Origin: Azonexus fungiphilus
GTDB taxonomy: Bacteria > Pseudomonadota > Gammaproteobacteria > Burkholderiales > Rhodocyclaceae
Direction: 5' to 3'
Assembly: GCF_003634965.1 (NCBI RefSeq)
Contig: NZ_RBXP01000018.1
Location: 62,001-126,000, forward strand
Length of the DNA stretch: 64,000 nt
Numbering within the stretch: the first letter of the stretch is position 1; each line of letters begins with the position of its first letter. Below, piece after piece: positions 7,347-15,679 of the stretch. A program made the position numbers and the translations under genes. Below the pieces are notes generated by a model. The model did not search any database. It worked only from the letters and a program-made list of their open reading frames with translations, and had not been told where the DNA came from.

Positions 7347-8345
7347 TCAGATGACCTTCGCGGTAAACAGGTCGTGCATGTTCAAGGCGCCGACCAGTTG
7401 GCCGTTTTCCTGGCAAACGAGCAAACCATTGATGCGCAGGCGCTCCATCATCTCGACAGCTTCGACCGCCAGGCGGTCTGGTGCGATGGTGTGCGGGGCC
7501 GGCCGCATCACGTCGGCGATGCAGCCCTGCTGCAGGTCGAGCCGGTTCTCGAAGGCACGCCGCAGGTCGCCGTCAGTGAAAATGCCGATGGCACGGCCGG
7601 TGTCATCGGTAACGGCGACCAGGCCGAGACCGCCGCGCGACATCGCGACAATGGCGTCGCCGATTGCCGTCACCGGTGCGACGGCAGGGACCCGTTCGCC
7701 CGGGCGCATCACATCGCGGACGTGGGTCAGCAGGCGGCGACCGAGGGAGCCGCCCGGGTGTGAGCGGGCGAAGTCTTCCGGGCTGAAGCCGCGAGCGTCG
7801 AGCAGGGCCACCGCCAGTGCATCGCCGAGTGCCAGTGCGGCGGTCGTGCTGGCGGTCGGGGCCAGGTTGAGCGGGCAGGCTTCCTGGGCGACACCGGCGT
7901 CAAGGTGGATGTCGGCTTCACGGGCGAGCGTCGAGGCCGGTGCGCCGGTCATCGAGATCAGCCGGGCGCCCTGGCGCTTGACTGCCGGAACGATGCGCAA
8001 CAGTTCTTCCGATTCGCCAGAATTCGACAGCGCCAGCAGGATGTCGTGGCGGGTGATCATGCCCAGGTCGCCATGACTGGCTTCTCCCGGGTGCACGAAA
8101 TAGGCCGGCGTGCCGGTGCTGGCCATGGTTGCCGCAATCTTGCGCGCGACATGGCCGGATTTTCCCATGCCGCTGACGATGACCCGGCCCGGGCTGTTCA
8201 GAATCAGCTCGACGGCAGCCGAGAACTCGCCGTTGATCCGCGATTTCAGTGCGTCGACCGCGGCAGCCTCGATGGCCAGGGTCTGGCGACCCAGGGCCAG
8301 TGCGCGTTCCGGCGAAAAGAGGGCGGGTGGCGAATTTGGGTTCAT
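7347..8345 (-). CDS. kdsD: D-arabinose 5-phosphate isomerase (KpsF/GutQ family)
   Basis: A 332-residue cytoplasmic enzyme that interconverts ribulose 5-phosphate and arabinose 5-phosphate, the first step of Kdo synthesis for the LPS core. The N-terminal SIS domain carries VIVSGMGKSGHVARKIAATMAS (about residues 57-77) and the HPGEASHGDLGMI active-site loop with its His. Two CBS domains follow (about residues 210-265, VMRPGERVPAV, and 275-332, VMRPAPHTIAPD). It heads a minus-strand kdsD-lptC-lptA unit. Its ATG is only about 50 bases from the start of the divergent antiporter gene, so the two share a compact promoter region. Confidence 0.95.
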   Translation of the reverse strand: MNPNSPPALFSPERALALGRQTLAIEAAAVDALKSRINGEFSAAVELILNSPGRVIVSGMGKSGHVARKIAATMASTGTPAYFVHPGEASHGDLGMITRHDILLALSNSGESEELLRIVPAVKRQGARLISMTGAPASTLAREADIHLDAGVAQEACPLNLAPTASTTAALALGDALAVALLDARGFSPEDFARSHPGGSLGRRLLTHVRDVMRPGERVPAVAPVTAIGDAIVAMSRGGLGLVAVTDDTGRAIGIFTDGDLRRAFENRLDLQQGCIADVMRPAPHTIAPDRLAVEAVEMMERLRINGLLVCQENGQLVGALNMHDLFTAKVI

Positions 8346-8398
8346 GGGCTGGCTGCGGTTATGATGGCCGAAGTATACCCGACTTCAAGTTGCCCGCT

Positions 8399-10351
8399 TT
8401 GAGCGCACTCTCCCTCGTTCTTGTCCTGCTCGGCGCCTCGGTCCTCGCCGTGGTTCTCTTTCGTCGTTTCAACTTGCCGCCGGTGCTCGGTTATCTTGCA
8501 GTCGGCAGCATCATCGGACCGCATGCCCTGAACCTGATGGCCGACATCCATCGGGTCGAGTACCTTGCCGAATTCGGCGTCGTCTTCCTGATGTTCTCGA
8601 TCGGCCTGGAGTTCTCCTTGCCCAAGCTGCATGCGATGAAACGCATCGTTTTCGGGCTGGGTTTGCTGCAGGTCTTGCTGACCATGCTGGTGGTCAGTTT
8701 GCTGGTGATCGGCTTCGGTTTCGGCTGGCAACTGGGAATCGCACTTGGCGCCGTTTTTGCGATGTCTTCGACGGCAGTGCTGACCAAATTGCTGGCCGAA
8801 CGGATGGAACTCGATTCCGCGCATGGCCGCCAGGTCATCGGTGTATTGCTGCTGCAGGATCTGGCGGTGGTGCCTTTGCTCGTGCTCCTGCCGTCGCTGA
8901 CCCAGCCGCCGGAAAAGCTCGCGGTGCTGATGGGCATCGCGATGCTGAAGGCGGTGGCCGTGCTGGTACTGATCCTGGTTTTCGGCCAGAAGCTGATGCG
9001 CAAGTGGTTCCATTTCGTCGCCCGGGCCAAGTCGGCCGAAGTGTTCGTGCTCAATGTGCTGCTGATCACGCTGGGACTTGCGACGATCACCGAACATGCG
9101 GGGCTGTCGCTGGCGCTGGGGGCGTTCGTCGCCGGCATGCTGATCTCGGAAACCGAGTTCAGGATGCAGGTCGAGGAAGACATCAAGCCTTTCCGCGACG
9201 TACTGATGGGATTGTTCTTCGTCACCATCGGCGTCAAGCTGGATTTACAGATACTTGTCGGCCTGTGGTGGCAGGTGCTGTTGCTGTTGACTGCCTTGCT
9301 GGCAATCAAGGCGGCGATTGTCGGCGTTCTTTCGTGGAAGCTCGGCGGGACGCCCGGCAATTCGATCCGCTCGGCCTTATGGCTTTGTGCCGGTGGCGAA
9401 TTCGGTTTCGTGCTGCTCGGCGTCATCACCAACATGCCGCGGGCTGTCGAGCAGGTGGCGCTGACGGCGCTGGTCTTGTCGATGTTGCTGGCGCCCTTCA
9501 TCGTTCAGTACAGCGAGCGCCTGGTGATGCGTTTCGTCGCCAGCGAGTGGCTGCTGCGCTCGATGCAGGTGACTCAGATCGCCGCGCAGTCGATGGCTTC
9601 GGAGAAGCACGCGATCCTCTGCGGTTTCGGTCGCAATGGTCAGTACCTGGCGCGCTTCCTGGCCCAGGAAGGCATTCCCAGCATTGCCCTCGACCTCGAT
9701 CCGGACCGTGTGCGCGAGGCGGCTGGCGGTGGCGAGAGCGTGGTCTTCGGTGATGCCGGACGCAAGGAGGCGCTGATGGCCGCTGGCCTGATGCGCGCCA
9801 GCGTGGTCATCGTGACGATGAGCGACACGCCGCTGGCGGAAAAGGTGTTGCATCACGTTCAGGAAATGCGTCCCGACCTGCCGGTGGTTGTCCGTACCGC
9901 CGATGAGAAGGACATGAGCCGGCTGGCCAAGGCCGGGGCGGCCGAAGTCGTTCCCGAGACGCTCGAGGCCAGCCTGATGCTGGCCTCGCATGCGCTGGTC
10001 CTGGTCGGCGTGCCGATCAACCGGGTGCTCAAGCGTATCCGGCAGACGCGTTCGCAGCGTTACCGCTTGCTCCGCGGCTTCTATCGGGGGCTGAGCGATC
10101 GCGACGAGGACGAGGGGAGCCAGCCGCGCCTGCATTCGGTCTGGCTGACCCCGGGGGCCGCGGCGATCGGTCATTCGCTTGGCGAGCTCGGCCTTGAACT
10201 TCTCGGCTGCGAAGTCAGTGCGATCCGCCGGCGTGGTATCCGTGCCCTTGAGCCGGCACCGGAAACCCGTCTTGATGAAGGCGACGTCGTGGTCGTCCTC
10301 GGCACGCCCGGTGCGGTGGCGGCGGCCGAGGAGCGCTTGCTGAAACGCTAG
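8399..10351 (+). CDS. KefB-type monovalent cation:proton antiporter (CPA2 family) with RCK domain
   Basis: About 650 residues. The first 380 form a Na+/H+-exchanger-type membrane domain with roughly 12 segments (LPPVLGYLAVGSIIGPHAL, EFGVVFLMFSIGLEFSLPKL, and the conserved GxxLLQDLAVVPLL). A TrkA-N/RCK domain follows (HAILCGFGRNGQYLARFL, an NAD-binding fold), then a TrkA-C domain at the end (LELLGCEVSAIRRRGI). Such proteins expel K+ or Na+ in exchange for protons under electrophilic or pH stress. No ATG fits the frame near the beginning; TTG codons at 8390 and 8399 are the plausible starts, and I used 8399 because the product then begins directly at the first membrane helix as in relatives. 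The stop abuts the next convergent gene with zero spacing. Confidence 0.9.
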   Translation: MSALSLVLVLLGASVLAVVLFRRFNLPPVLGYLAVGSIIGPHALNLMADIHRVEYLAEFGVVFLMFSIGLEFSLPKLHAMKRIVFGLGLLQVLLTMLVVSLLVIGFGFGWQLGIALGAVFAMSSTAVLTKLLAERMELDSAHGRQVIGVLLLQDLAVVPLLVLLPSLTQPPEKLAVLMGIAMLKAVAVLVLILVFGQKLMRKWFHFVARAKSAEVFVLNVLLITLGLATITEHAGLSLALGAFVAGMLISETEFRMQVEEDIKPFRDVLMGLFFVTIGVKLDLQILVGLWWQVLLLLTALLAIKAAIVGVLSWKLGGTPGNSIRSALWLCAGGEFGFVLLGVITNMPRAVEQVALTALVLSMLLAPFIVQYSERLVMRFVASEWLLRSMQVTQIAAQSMASEKHAILCGFGRNGQYLARFLAQEGIPSIALDLDPDRVREAAGGGESVVFGDAGRKEALMAAGLMRASVVIVTMSDTPLAEKVLHHVQEMRPDLPVVVRTADEKDMSRLAKAGAAEVVPETLEASLMLASHALVLVGVPINRVLKRIRQTRSQRYRLLRGFYRGLSDRDEDEGSQPRLHSVWLTPGAAAIGHSLGELGLELLGCEVSAIRRRGIRALEPAPETRLDEGDVVVVLGTPGAVAAAEERLLKR

Positions 10352-10984
10352 TCAGACACGCTTGCACAGCGTGTATAGCTTGCTGCCGTCGTCGGCGTAA
10401 GCCGTCACTGCGGTGGTGAAGTCCGGGGTGTTGGCGGCGCTCTGGCCAAAGCCACGGACGTTGCCGGCATCCGGCTTGGCATCGTCCTGCTGGGCGTCGA
10501 TGGCGTTGGCGATCTTGGCTGGCAGGTTGGTGGTGCAGGCGACCGGGCCTTCGATCAGGGTGTTGGTGCCGTCGCTCAGCCTGGCCTGGATGCCGGTGCG
10601 GCCGCCGACCGGGTTGACCGGTTGTTCGGGGCTGGCAGTGTCGCCGCCGATCAGGCCGGCGCGCCGCAGGTGGTGCCAGAGCCGGCGACTTTCATCGGTT
10701 GCCGTTGCCGAGTTGAATGCCCCGTCGATTTCACCGTCGCCATCGCCGTTCTCGGCATCGGTCCAGCGGGCCTTGGCGTTCAGGTCATCGCCTGGCAGCG
10801 CCTTGTAGCGGTCCTGGTAGGCGAGCATGGCCACCGAAACGCCGTCGAGTTCCTTCTCGATGCCGCGGATCTTGCCCTGGGTGATCAGCTCCTGGCCTTT
10901 CAGGATGCCGCCCAGCAGCAGGCCGATGACGACCAGCACGATGGCGATTTCGATCAGGGTGAAGCCACGTTGTCCTTGCTGCAT
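10352..10984 (-). CDS. Type IV pilin-like protein, last gene of the MSHA-like operon
   Basis: A 210-residue prepilin: short leader MQQGQRG, cleavage before FTLIE, then a hydrophobic helix (IAIVLVVIGLLLGGILKGQELI). The block YQDRYKALPGDDLNAKARW is common in pilins of this type. Two cysteines (ACTTNL and the last residues LCKRV) could form the C-terminal disulfide loop. A GAGGAG ribosome site lies 5 bases before the ATG at 10984. Exposed Asp/Gly-rich DAENGDGDGEIDG could bind calcium. It is probably the major or a minor subunit of the pilus built by the upstream genes. It ends directly against the stop of the convergent antiporter gene. Confidence 0.88.
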   Translation of the reverse strand: MQQGQRGFTLIEIAIVLVVIGLLLGGILKGQELITQGKIRGIEKELDGVSVAMLAYQDRYKALPGDDLNAKARWTDAENGDGDGEIDGAFNSATATDESRRLWHHLRRAGLIGGDTASPEQPVNPVGGRTGIQARLSDGTNTLIEGPVACTTNLPAKIANAIDAQQDDAKPDAGNVRGFGQSAANTPDFTTAVTAYADDGSKLYTLCKRV

Positions 10985-11010
10985 GATTTGCTCCTCGGGT
11001 GGTTGAAAAA

Positions 11011-11700
11011 TCAGGGCAGGCGGCCGGCCGCCAGCATCCGGGCGTTGAGCAGGCCGGGAACGATCCAGGCGAGCAGGTCGTCGTAGCCGGGATCGGGCAG
11101 GCGGTCGACGAAAATCAGGTCGGCGTCGGCGTTTTCGGCTTCGTCCGGATTGCCGGCTGGCACCTGGCTGCCGCTGCTGCGGTAGCCGCCGGCGCCGTTG
11201 CGGCCGTGACAGACGACGACCGCCGGCAGCGCATCGGCAAGCCGGTTGCCGACGGTAGCGGCAGGCCTGACATTGGCAGTGCCCACGCTTTCCAGCGTGA
11301 AACTGGCGCGGGCGCCACCGGACAGAACCGCGGTGAAGCTGTTTTTTGCGTGATAGCTGAAACGCTGGCCCCAGGGGTCGAGTTCCGGCAATGCCAGCGT
11401 CCGCCACGGTAGCGTGCCGTGTTCGCGCGGGCAGGCCTCGTGGCCGGCTTCGGCAGCGTCGCTGGCGAGTTCGGGGGTGGCCGGGCAGGGCAGGCGACCG
11501 TGGGTGATCGCGAAGCCGTAGAGGGCTTCCAGGGCTTCGTCGAGTTGCCTGCGGGCTCGTTGTTCGTCGGCGATTTGGCGCTGGGCGGGCAGCTGGCCGA
11601 GCAGCGAGCCGGCCAGCAGGGCGAAGACGATCAGGGTGATGCTCAGTTCGAGCAAGGAGAAACCGGCCTGGCCGCGGTATTCAGTAAGCCAGCTGGTCAT
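11011..11700 (-). CDS. Minor pilin-like protein with LPCP/LPW module
   Basis: A 229-residue protein with a prepilin leader and cleavage motif (QAG-FSLLELSITLIVFALLAG). The globular part has a distinctive pattern: GRLPCP at 68-73, Cys90, GTLPW at 95-99, a DPWGQRFSYHA stretch, AVVVCHGRNG at 160-169, and NADADLIF near 190. This pattern recurs, at least partly twice, in the large protein encoded just upstream (11681-13594), so the two are related. Its start overlaps that gene's end by 20 bases. I cannot name the family; the role as a tip or minor subunit is inferred from the leader and the operon. Confidence 0.82.
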   Translation of the reverse strand: MTSWLTEYRGQAGFSLLELSITLIVFALLAGSLLGQLPAQRQIADEQRARRQLDEALEALYGFAITHGRLPCPATPELASDAAEAGHEACPREHGTLPWRTLALPELDPWGQRFSYHAKNSFTAVLSGGARASFTLESVGTANVRPAATVGNRLADALPAVVVCHGRNGAGGYRSSGSQVPAGNPDEAENADADLIFVDRLPDPGYDDLLAWIVPGLLNARMLAAGRLP

Positions 11701-13594
11701 TGCCTGCACCTGCCGGATAGTCGAATCGGGCGATCGGGTTGCGGGCTTCGCCGTCGCGTGACGGATCGGCGTTGCCGGCTTCCAGGTAATCGGCAATACG
11801 GCCGCCGGGGCGCTGCTGATGGGCCAATTTGCCGCCGGCGCTGACGACGATCAGTGACTGTGACGGTCGACCGCCGATTTGCAGGGTTTTTCGCGACGGA
11901 TCGAGCGGGTCCGATGCCTGGTAGAAAATCAGCTCGGCCCAGCGGTTGACTTGCCACCAGCCGGTTTCGTCGCTGATGAAAGCGCAGTGTCTGGATGCCC
12001 AGACCATGGGCCAGGCGGTACCGGCTTCGTCGCCGGGAAGCGTGGCCAGTGTGTCGAGCCCGGTGGCCAGGCGATTGCTGCCGTCGAGGCTGGCAGCAAT
12101 CGCCTGGTCGGCCCGCAAACGGTTTTCCGGGCTGGGTTTGCGCTGCCATTCATCAAGTGCGGCGATCGCGCCGTCGCGCCCGTCGATGGTGGTCTGCAGC
12201 CCCTGGGCAAGCAGCAGGCGCTCCTTGGTCTGGGTGGTCAGCTCGCCGGCCAGCTGGCTGATCTCGTGGGTCAGCCGGTTGCAGTCGGCGCTGGCGGCGC
12301 CAACGGCCCGGGCCGGGGCAACGAGGTCGCGTTGAACCGGGCGCGGGTTGGCGGTGTCGAGCCGGGCGAAGACCTCCGCCTGCTGCTGCAGTGAGGTCTG
12401 CGCGGCAAGCAGCGATTGCCGGGTGCCCGTGCCGTCCTGGTGGAAGTCCAGGCCATAGCGCAAAAATGCCTCGGCAAGGCGGTCGACCGTCAGCAGTGCC
12501 GAGTCCGCGCCGGCTCGGATGCTCTCGCCTTCGCTGCGAGCGATGCGATCATTGGCCGCGGCGGCTTCAACGAGGCTTTGCAGCTTGTTCAACAGGCCGC
12601 TCGCGCTATCTGCCAGCGCCTGTGTCTCGGCACTGATGCGGCCGAGTTGGTCAAGGAGGTTGGCGGCCCAGCTTGCTCCGTCGGCCAGGTCGGCGAGCGC
12701 AGCCGCTTGTTCGGTCGGGCTGGCTGCACGCAGATGGTCGGCCTGCGTGGTGATGGCCGCGGCCGTTGCGACGATGCGGCGGGCGATACCGGCGCTCGGC
12801 TGGGTCAGCGGGATCCGGCCGAAGCGCGCGCCTTCCCTGCCCTGGCGATCGCTGGCGGCGAGCGGCGCTGGCCAGGGAAAAGTCCCGCTCTGGCGGGCAT
12901 GGGCGCCAAGGCAGTGACGGATGCTGTGGGCGACGCGCTGTTCGACGGCAGCGAAAAGCTGGTTGCGGGTGATGGCACTGATCGTTTCGCCGGTATCTGT
13001 CGTGGTTTGATAGTCGTAGGGGGCGGTGCCATTGAGCCGGCCTTCAAGGTAATCGCCAGCGTTTTGCGACGGCCTGGACTGGCCCGGCCGCGGCGCGGCA
13101 GCGGTGATCAGCAGGGCTGCGATTTCCGGCTCCCCGTTCAGGCTGAGGCCGGTCGGGGTGTCGCTGTTGACCGGTATGGCGCTGTCGTCGTCGCGCAAAC
13201 CCGGGGCGACGACGTACCAGAGGACCTCGTTCGCCATGTCGACTGCCCTGGGTGTGGCCAGGGTGATCCAGGGCAGGCGTCCGAGCTGGCTGGGGCACCG
13301 GTTGCGGGTGAGCAGGTCAGCCTTGCCGTCGCCGGGCAGGTTGGACAGGCCGGCGTTGTCGGTCACCAGGTCCGGGCAGGGCAGGCTGCCGGGACGGTTG
13401 TCGTCATTGACGGCGCGACCGATCAGCGCCGCGCGGGCGGCGGCGAGTGTCTTGCTGGTCTGTTGCGACCGATCTGCCCGGATGGGCGTGCCGGCACTGC
13501 CGAGGCCCAGTGCCAGGCCGCCGCCGAGCAGGATGACGAAAAGCAGCACGGGAAGTGCAATGCCGCGCCGGTAGCGAGTTGGCCGCGGGGTCAT
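11681..13594 (-). CDS. Large pilin-operon protein with N-terminal membrane helix and duplicated LPCP-type modules
   Basis: A 637-residue protein without a name that I recognise. Residues 10-34 are one hydrophobic helix (GIALPVLLFVILLGGGLAL) without the usual glycine-Phe cleavage motif, like MshP/PilX-type proteins. Module 1 (about 68-215) has GSLPCPD, RNRC, GRLPW, VLWYVV, AALLITAAA and DYLEGRLN. Residues about 265-520 are Ala/Gln/Leu-rich and look like long helices or coiled coil. Module 2 (about 528-637) has ELIFYQAS, SLIVVSAGG, DYLEAGNAD and RFDYP. The same pattern is found in the adjacent minor pilin. The ATG at 13594 overlaps the previous stop (ATGA). Position in the operon suggests a large minor subunit or tip/spacer of the pilus. 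Confidence 0.8.
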   Translation of the reverse strand: MTPRPTRYRRGIALPVLLFVILLGGGLALGLGSAGTPIRADRSQQTSKTLAAARAALIGRAVNDDNRPGSLPCPDLVTDNAGLSNLPGDGKADLLTRNRCPSQLGRLPWITLATPRAVDMANEVLWYVVAPGLRDDDSAIPVNSDTPTGLSLNGEPEIAALLITAAAPRPGQSRPSQNAGDYLEGRLNGTAPYDYQTTTDTGETISAITRNQLFAAVEQRVAHSIRHCLGAHARQSGTFPWPAPLAASDRQGREGARFGRIPLTQPSAGIARRIVATAAAITTQADHLRAASPTEQAAALADLADGASWAANLLDQLGRISAETQALADSASGLLNKLQSLVEAAAANDRIARSEGESIRAGADSALLTVDRLAEAFLRYGLDFHQDGTGTRQSLLAAQTSLQQQAEVFARLDTANPRPVQRDLVAPARAVGAASADCNRLTHEISQLAGELTTQTKERLLLAQGLQTTIDGRDGAIAALDEWQRKPSPENRLRADQAIAASLDGSNRLATGLDTLATLPGDEAGTAWPMVWASRHCAFISDETGWWQVNRWAELIFYQASDPLDPSRKTLQIGGRPSQSLIVVSAGGKLAHQQRPGGRIADYLEAGNADPSRDGEARNPIARFDYPAGAGNDQLAY

Positions 13595-13893
13595 CGGCGC
13601 CCCGGGCCTGCTTCGATGTGCAGGCTGCCTGGCGGCAGCAGCGGTTGCCGTGGGCTGTCGCCGACGGCAAGTCGCGCCGCCTGGCCGCCACGCACCTTGC
13701 CATCGATCCATGTCGTCTGCTGACCGTCCGGGCCGCTGACCAGTCCGTCGAGACGGCCCGGCGGTCGGTCGGCTTGCGCCTTTTGGTCGATCAGGCGACG
13801 TTCTTCCGGTGTGAAGAAGAGGCGCCCGCTCAGGGCTTCGGCCAGGCAGTGCGGGCCGAACAGCAGGGGGAGCAGTGCCAGGATTCTCATCAC
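13591..13893 (-). CDS. Small secreted protein of the MSHA-like operon, possibly MshK-like
   Basis: A 100-residue protein with a signal peptide (MMRILALLPLLFGPHCLA, cut near residue 18). The mature start is EALSGRLFFTPEERRLIDQ, a pattern I have seen in small proteins next to PilO/MshJ-type genes. The rest is short beta-like sequence (VSGPDGQQTTWIDGKVR). It overlaps both neighbours by ATGA. By position between the PilO-like gene and the minor subunits it may correspond to MshK, a poorly understood periplasmic pilus assembly factor, but there is no conserved motif that proves it. Confidence 0.72.
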   Translation of the reverse strand: MMRILALLPLLFGPHCLAEALSGRLFFTPEERRLIDQKAQADRPPGRLDGLVSGPDGQQTTWIDGKVRGGQAARLAVGDSPRQPLLPPGSLHIEAGPGRR

Positions 13894-14390
13894 CGATCGC
13901 GCAGGCGCAGATGGACGAGGCGGCAGTCGCTGTCCAGGCCGTCGTCGCCGCGTACGATGCGGCAGGCTTCCAGCTGGTGCTGTCCGGGCGAGAGGGCGTG
14001 CCAGCGGGCCAGTGCTTCCAGCAAGGGCAGTTCATGCCGGGTTGTCAGCTGGATTCGGGCGCAGCGTCTTTCCCAGGGACTTGCGCTGTCACCGCATGGC
14101 TCGAGAACGCCGCCCCCGGCCCCGGCCGGCAGGATCCCGACGGGGATTGCCATGGGCCCGGCGTTGCCAAGGCTGGCAAGGTGCTGGCGGGTCTCGTCGG
14201 CGGCTTTGGTGGCTGCGCTCCTGGCTTGCTCGAGTTGCTGGACGGCCAGCTGCAGCCTGGCAAGCTCGGCTTGTAGCCGGGACTGGTGGAGGGCGGTGCC
14301 GGCCAAGGTCAGCAGGCAGGCCAGCGAGATTGCCAGGGCGTTGATCAATGGCCGGCGCAGGGCCGGTGCAAGGGGGGCGATCGGTTTCAT
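13890..14390 (-). CDS. PilO/MshJ-like pilus assembly protein
   Basis: A 166-residue bitopic protein: short cytoplasmic N-terminus, one membrane helix (about residues 15-33, LINALAISLACLLTLAGTAL), a helical coiled segment rich in Leu/Gln (QSRLQAELARLQLAVQQLEQA) and a small periplasmic domain. Size, topology and position directly after the PilM/PilN-like gene fit PilO or MshJ, which dimerises with PilN in the inner membrane and links the platform to the secretin. There is little sequence signature beyond that. Overlaps both neighbours by ATGA, as is typical of this operon. Confidence 0.7.
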   Translation of the reverse strand: MKPIAPLAPALRRPLINALAISLACLLTLAGTALHQSRLQAELARLQLAVQQLEQARSAATKAADETRQHLASLGNAGPMAIPVGILPAGAGGGVLEPCGDSASPWERRCARIQLTTRHELPLLEALARWHALSPGQHQLEACRIVRGDDGLDSDCRLVHLRLRDR

Positions 14391-15679
14391 CGCTGTCCTG
14401 CGCCAGCTTGCTTGAACAGGAATTCGGCCGGCGGCGGGCTGCCGTTGCCCGTGGCTTGCGGTCCGGGTTCGTTCAGGCGTTTGCGCAGGTGCGTCGCCAC
14501 CTCGTCGTCGATGCCATGGCCGATGACGGCGAGCGTCGGTGTCCCGGAGGGCTCGGCAGGCGCTTGCCATTCAATGCCCTCAAGCCGGATTTCCGGTAGC
14601 GCCTCGAGGGCGCTGGCCAAGTGCCCGAGAGCGTCGGCGAAGGCATCGCGACGCCGAAGCAGCTGCCCGGCAACGGTGGCCAGTTGGGCGGCACTCGGGG
14701 CGGATGCGCCGTCTTCACGGTGCAGTTTCTCCAGTGCGGCCTCGGCGGTCGACAGTCGTCCTCGCTCGCGCTCGATGGCCTGCTGCGTCGGGACGATGGT
14801 CGACCACTGGCCGGCGCTCAGTGCCAGCGCGGTCAGCGCGACTGCGGCGGTGGCCCGGTGTAGCCAGCGCAACTGCCGGGCCTGGCGGGCTGCGGCGGCG
14901 GAAAACTGGTGCTGTGGCCAGTGGCGGTCGGGCAGGGCGAGCAGCGCCCGGGCGCTGTCGTCGCTCGTCGTCAGGCAGGTGGCGAATGCGCGCAGGGGCT
15001 GATCGGCGATCCAGGTGTCGGCGCCGATCAGATAGAGCGGCGGTAGCTGTCGGCCTGATGGATCGCGGCTGCCGAGGGCCAGGAAGTCGCGGCAGAATTC
15101 CTCGCCAACCGGTTCGAGCGGGAGGCGGTAGAGGCGCGAGGCGGCGACTCGGCGGCCTTCGAGCAGCGTGATGCGCGTGGCTTGTCGGTGCTGGCTGATG
15201 ACCAGGGCCTGGCTTGCCCGGTGCTGGTGCCTGTGGAGCAGCGCGGGCAGCAACTGGGGCAGGCTGTAGAGGCCGGCGAGGCTGGCCGACGCCTGCTCGA
15301 TGCAGGTCAGCCAGTGTCTTAGTGCTTGGTCGTCGTGCAGGGCCATCAGGCTGGCGCTGTGCGTGCCCTTGCTGTCATGTGGGCCAGGCACGGCGCAGTG
15401 CCATGGCGTATCGGGAAAGAGCCGGCGGCTGCGTGCGGCCAGTAGCTGGCGTAGCTCGCGATGCGGCAGCCGGGGCAGTTTTTCGGTGTGATAAGTCTCT
15501 TCTTCGCGGTTGACCAGCAGCAGATGGCGCCTTTGACGGTCGACGGCCAGAAAACGCGAAAAATCAGCAAATCCGGCCGGCGTTTCCGGGAAGCTGCCGC
15601 AGGCTTCGAGCTGGCCGCGTCGCCACAGCCAGGCTGTCAGTTGCCCCGGTTCGAGCTGGAGGCGACAGGTCGCGCTCAT
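14387..15679 (-). CDS. PilM-PilN (MshI/GspL)-like pilus assembly protein
   Basis: A 430-residue protein. The N-terminal 250 residues look like the actin-like fold of PilM/GspL, without easily readable ATP motifs. A membrane helix lies near residues 275-292 (ATAAVALTALALSAG), followed by a coiled segment (ERERGRLSTAEAALEKL) and a periplasmic ferredoxin-like part (EIRLEGIEWQAP). This combines PilM and PilN roles in one chain, as in MshI. It should connect the ATPase and platform protein to PilO. A copy of the dispersed GTCGAC element (15532-15566) lies in frame, encoding DFSRFLAVDRQ at about residues 38-48. Confidence 0.75.
   Translation of the reverse strand: MSATCRLQLEPGQLTAWLWRRGQLEACGSFPETPAGFADFSRFLAVDRQRRHLLLVNREEETYHTEKLPRLPHRELRQLLAARSRRLFPDTPWHCAVPGPHDSKGTHSASLMALHDDQALRHWLTCIEQASASLAGLYSLPQLLPALLHRHQHRASQALVISQHRQATRITLLEGRRVAASRLYRLPLEPVGEEFCRDFLALGSRDPSGRQLPPLYLIGADTWIADQPLRAFATCLTTSDDSARALLALPDRHWPQHQFSAAAARQARQLRWLHRATAAVALTALALSAGQWSTIVPTQQAIERERGRLSTAEAALEKLHREDGASAPSAAQLATVAGQLLRRRDAFADALGHLASALEALPEIRLEGIEWQAPAEPSGTPTLAVIGHGIDDEVATHLRKRLNEPGPQATGNGSPPPAEFLFKQAGAGQR
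15532..15566 (-). repeat. Dispersed GTCGAC/T-block element, intragenic copy
   Basis: Read on the minus strand: TGATTTTTCGCGTTTTC, then TGGCC, then GTCGACCGTCAAA. It closely resembles the intergenic copies at 32799 and 33901 but lies inside the PilM/PilN-like coding region, in frame, where it encodes DFSRFLAVDRQ. Confidence 0.65.

Noticed and set aside
11857..11900. GACGGTCGACCGCC followed by a GGGTTTTTCGCG block in the same gene
   Set aside because: Both parts look like pieces of the element, but their order and spacing do not align with the good copies; probably coincidence.
12475..12496. GGCGGTCGACCGTCAGCAG inside the large pilus-operon gene
   Set aside because: Core only, flanks unrelated to the family; counted as a chance match in coding sequence.
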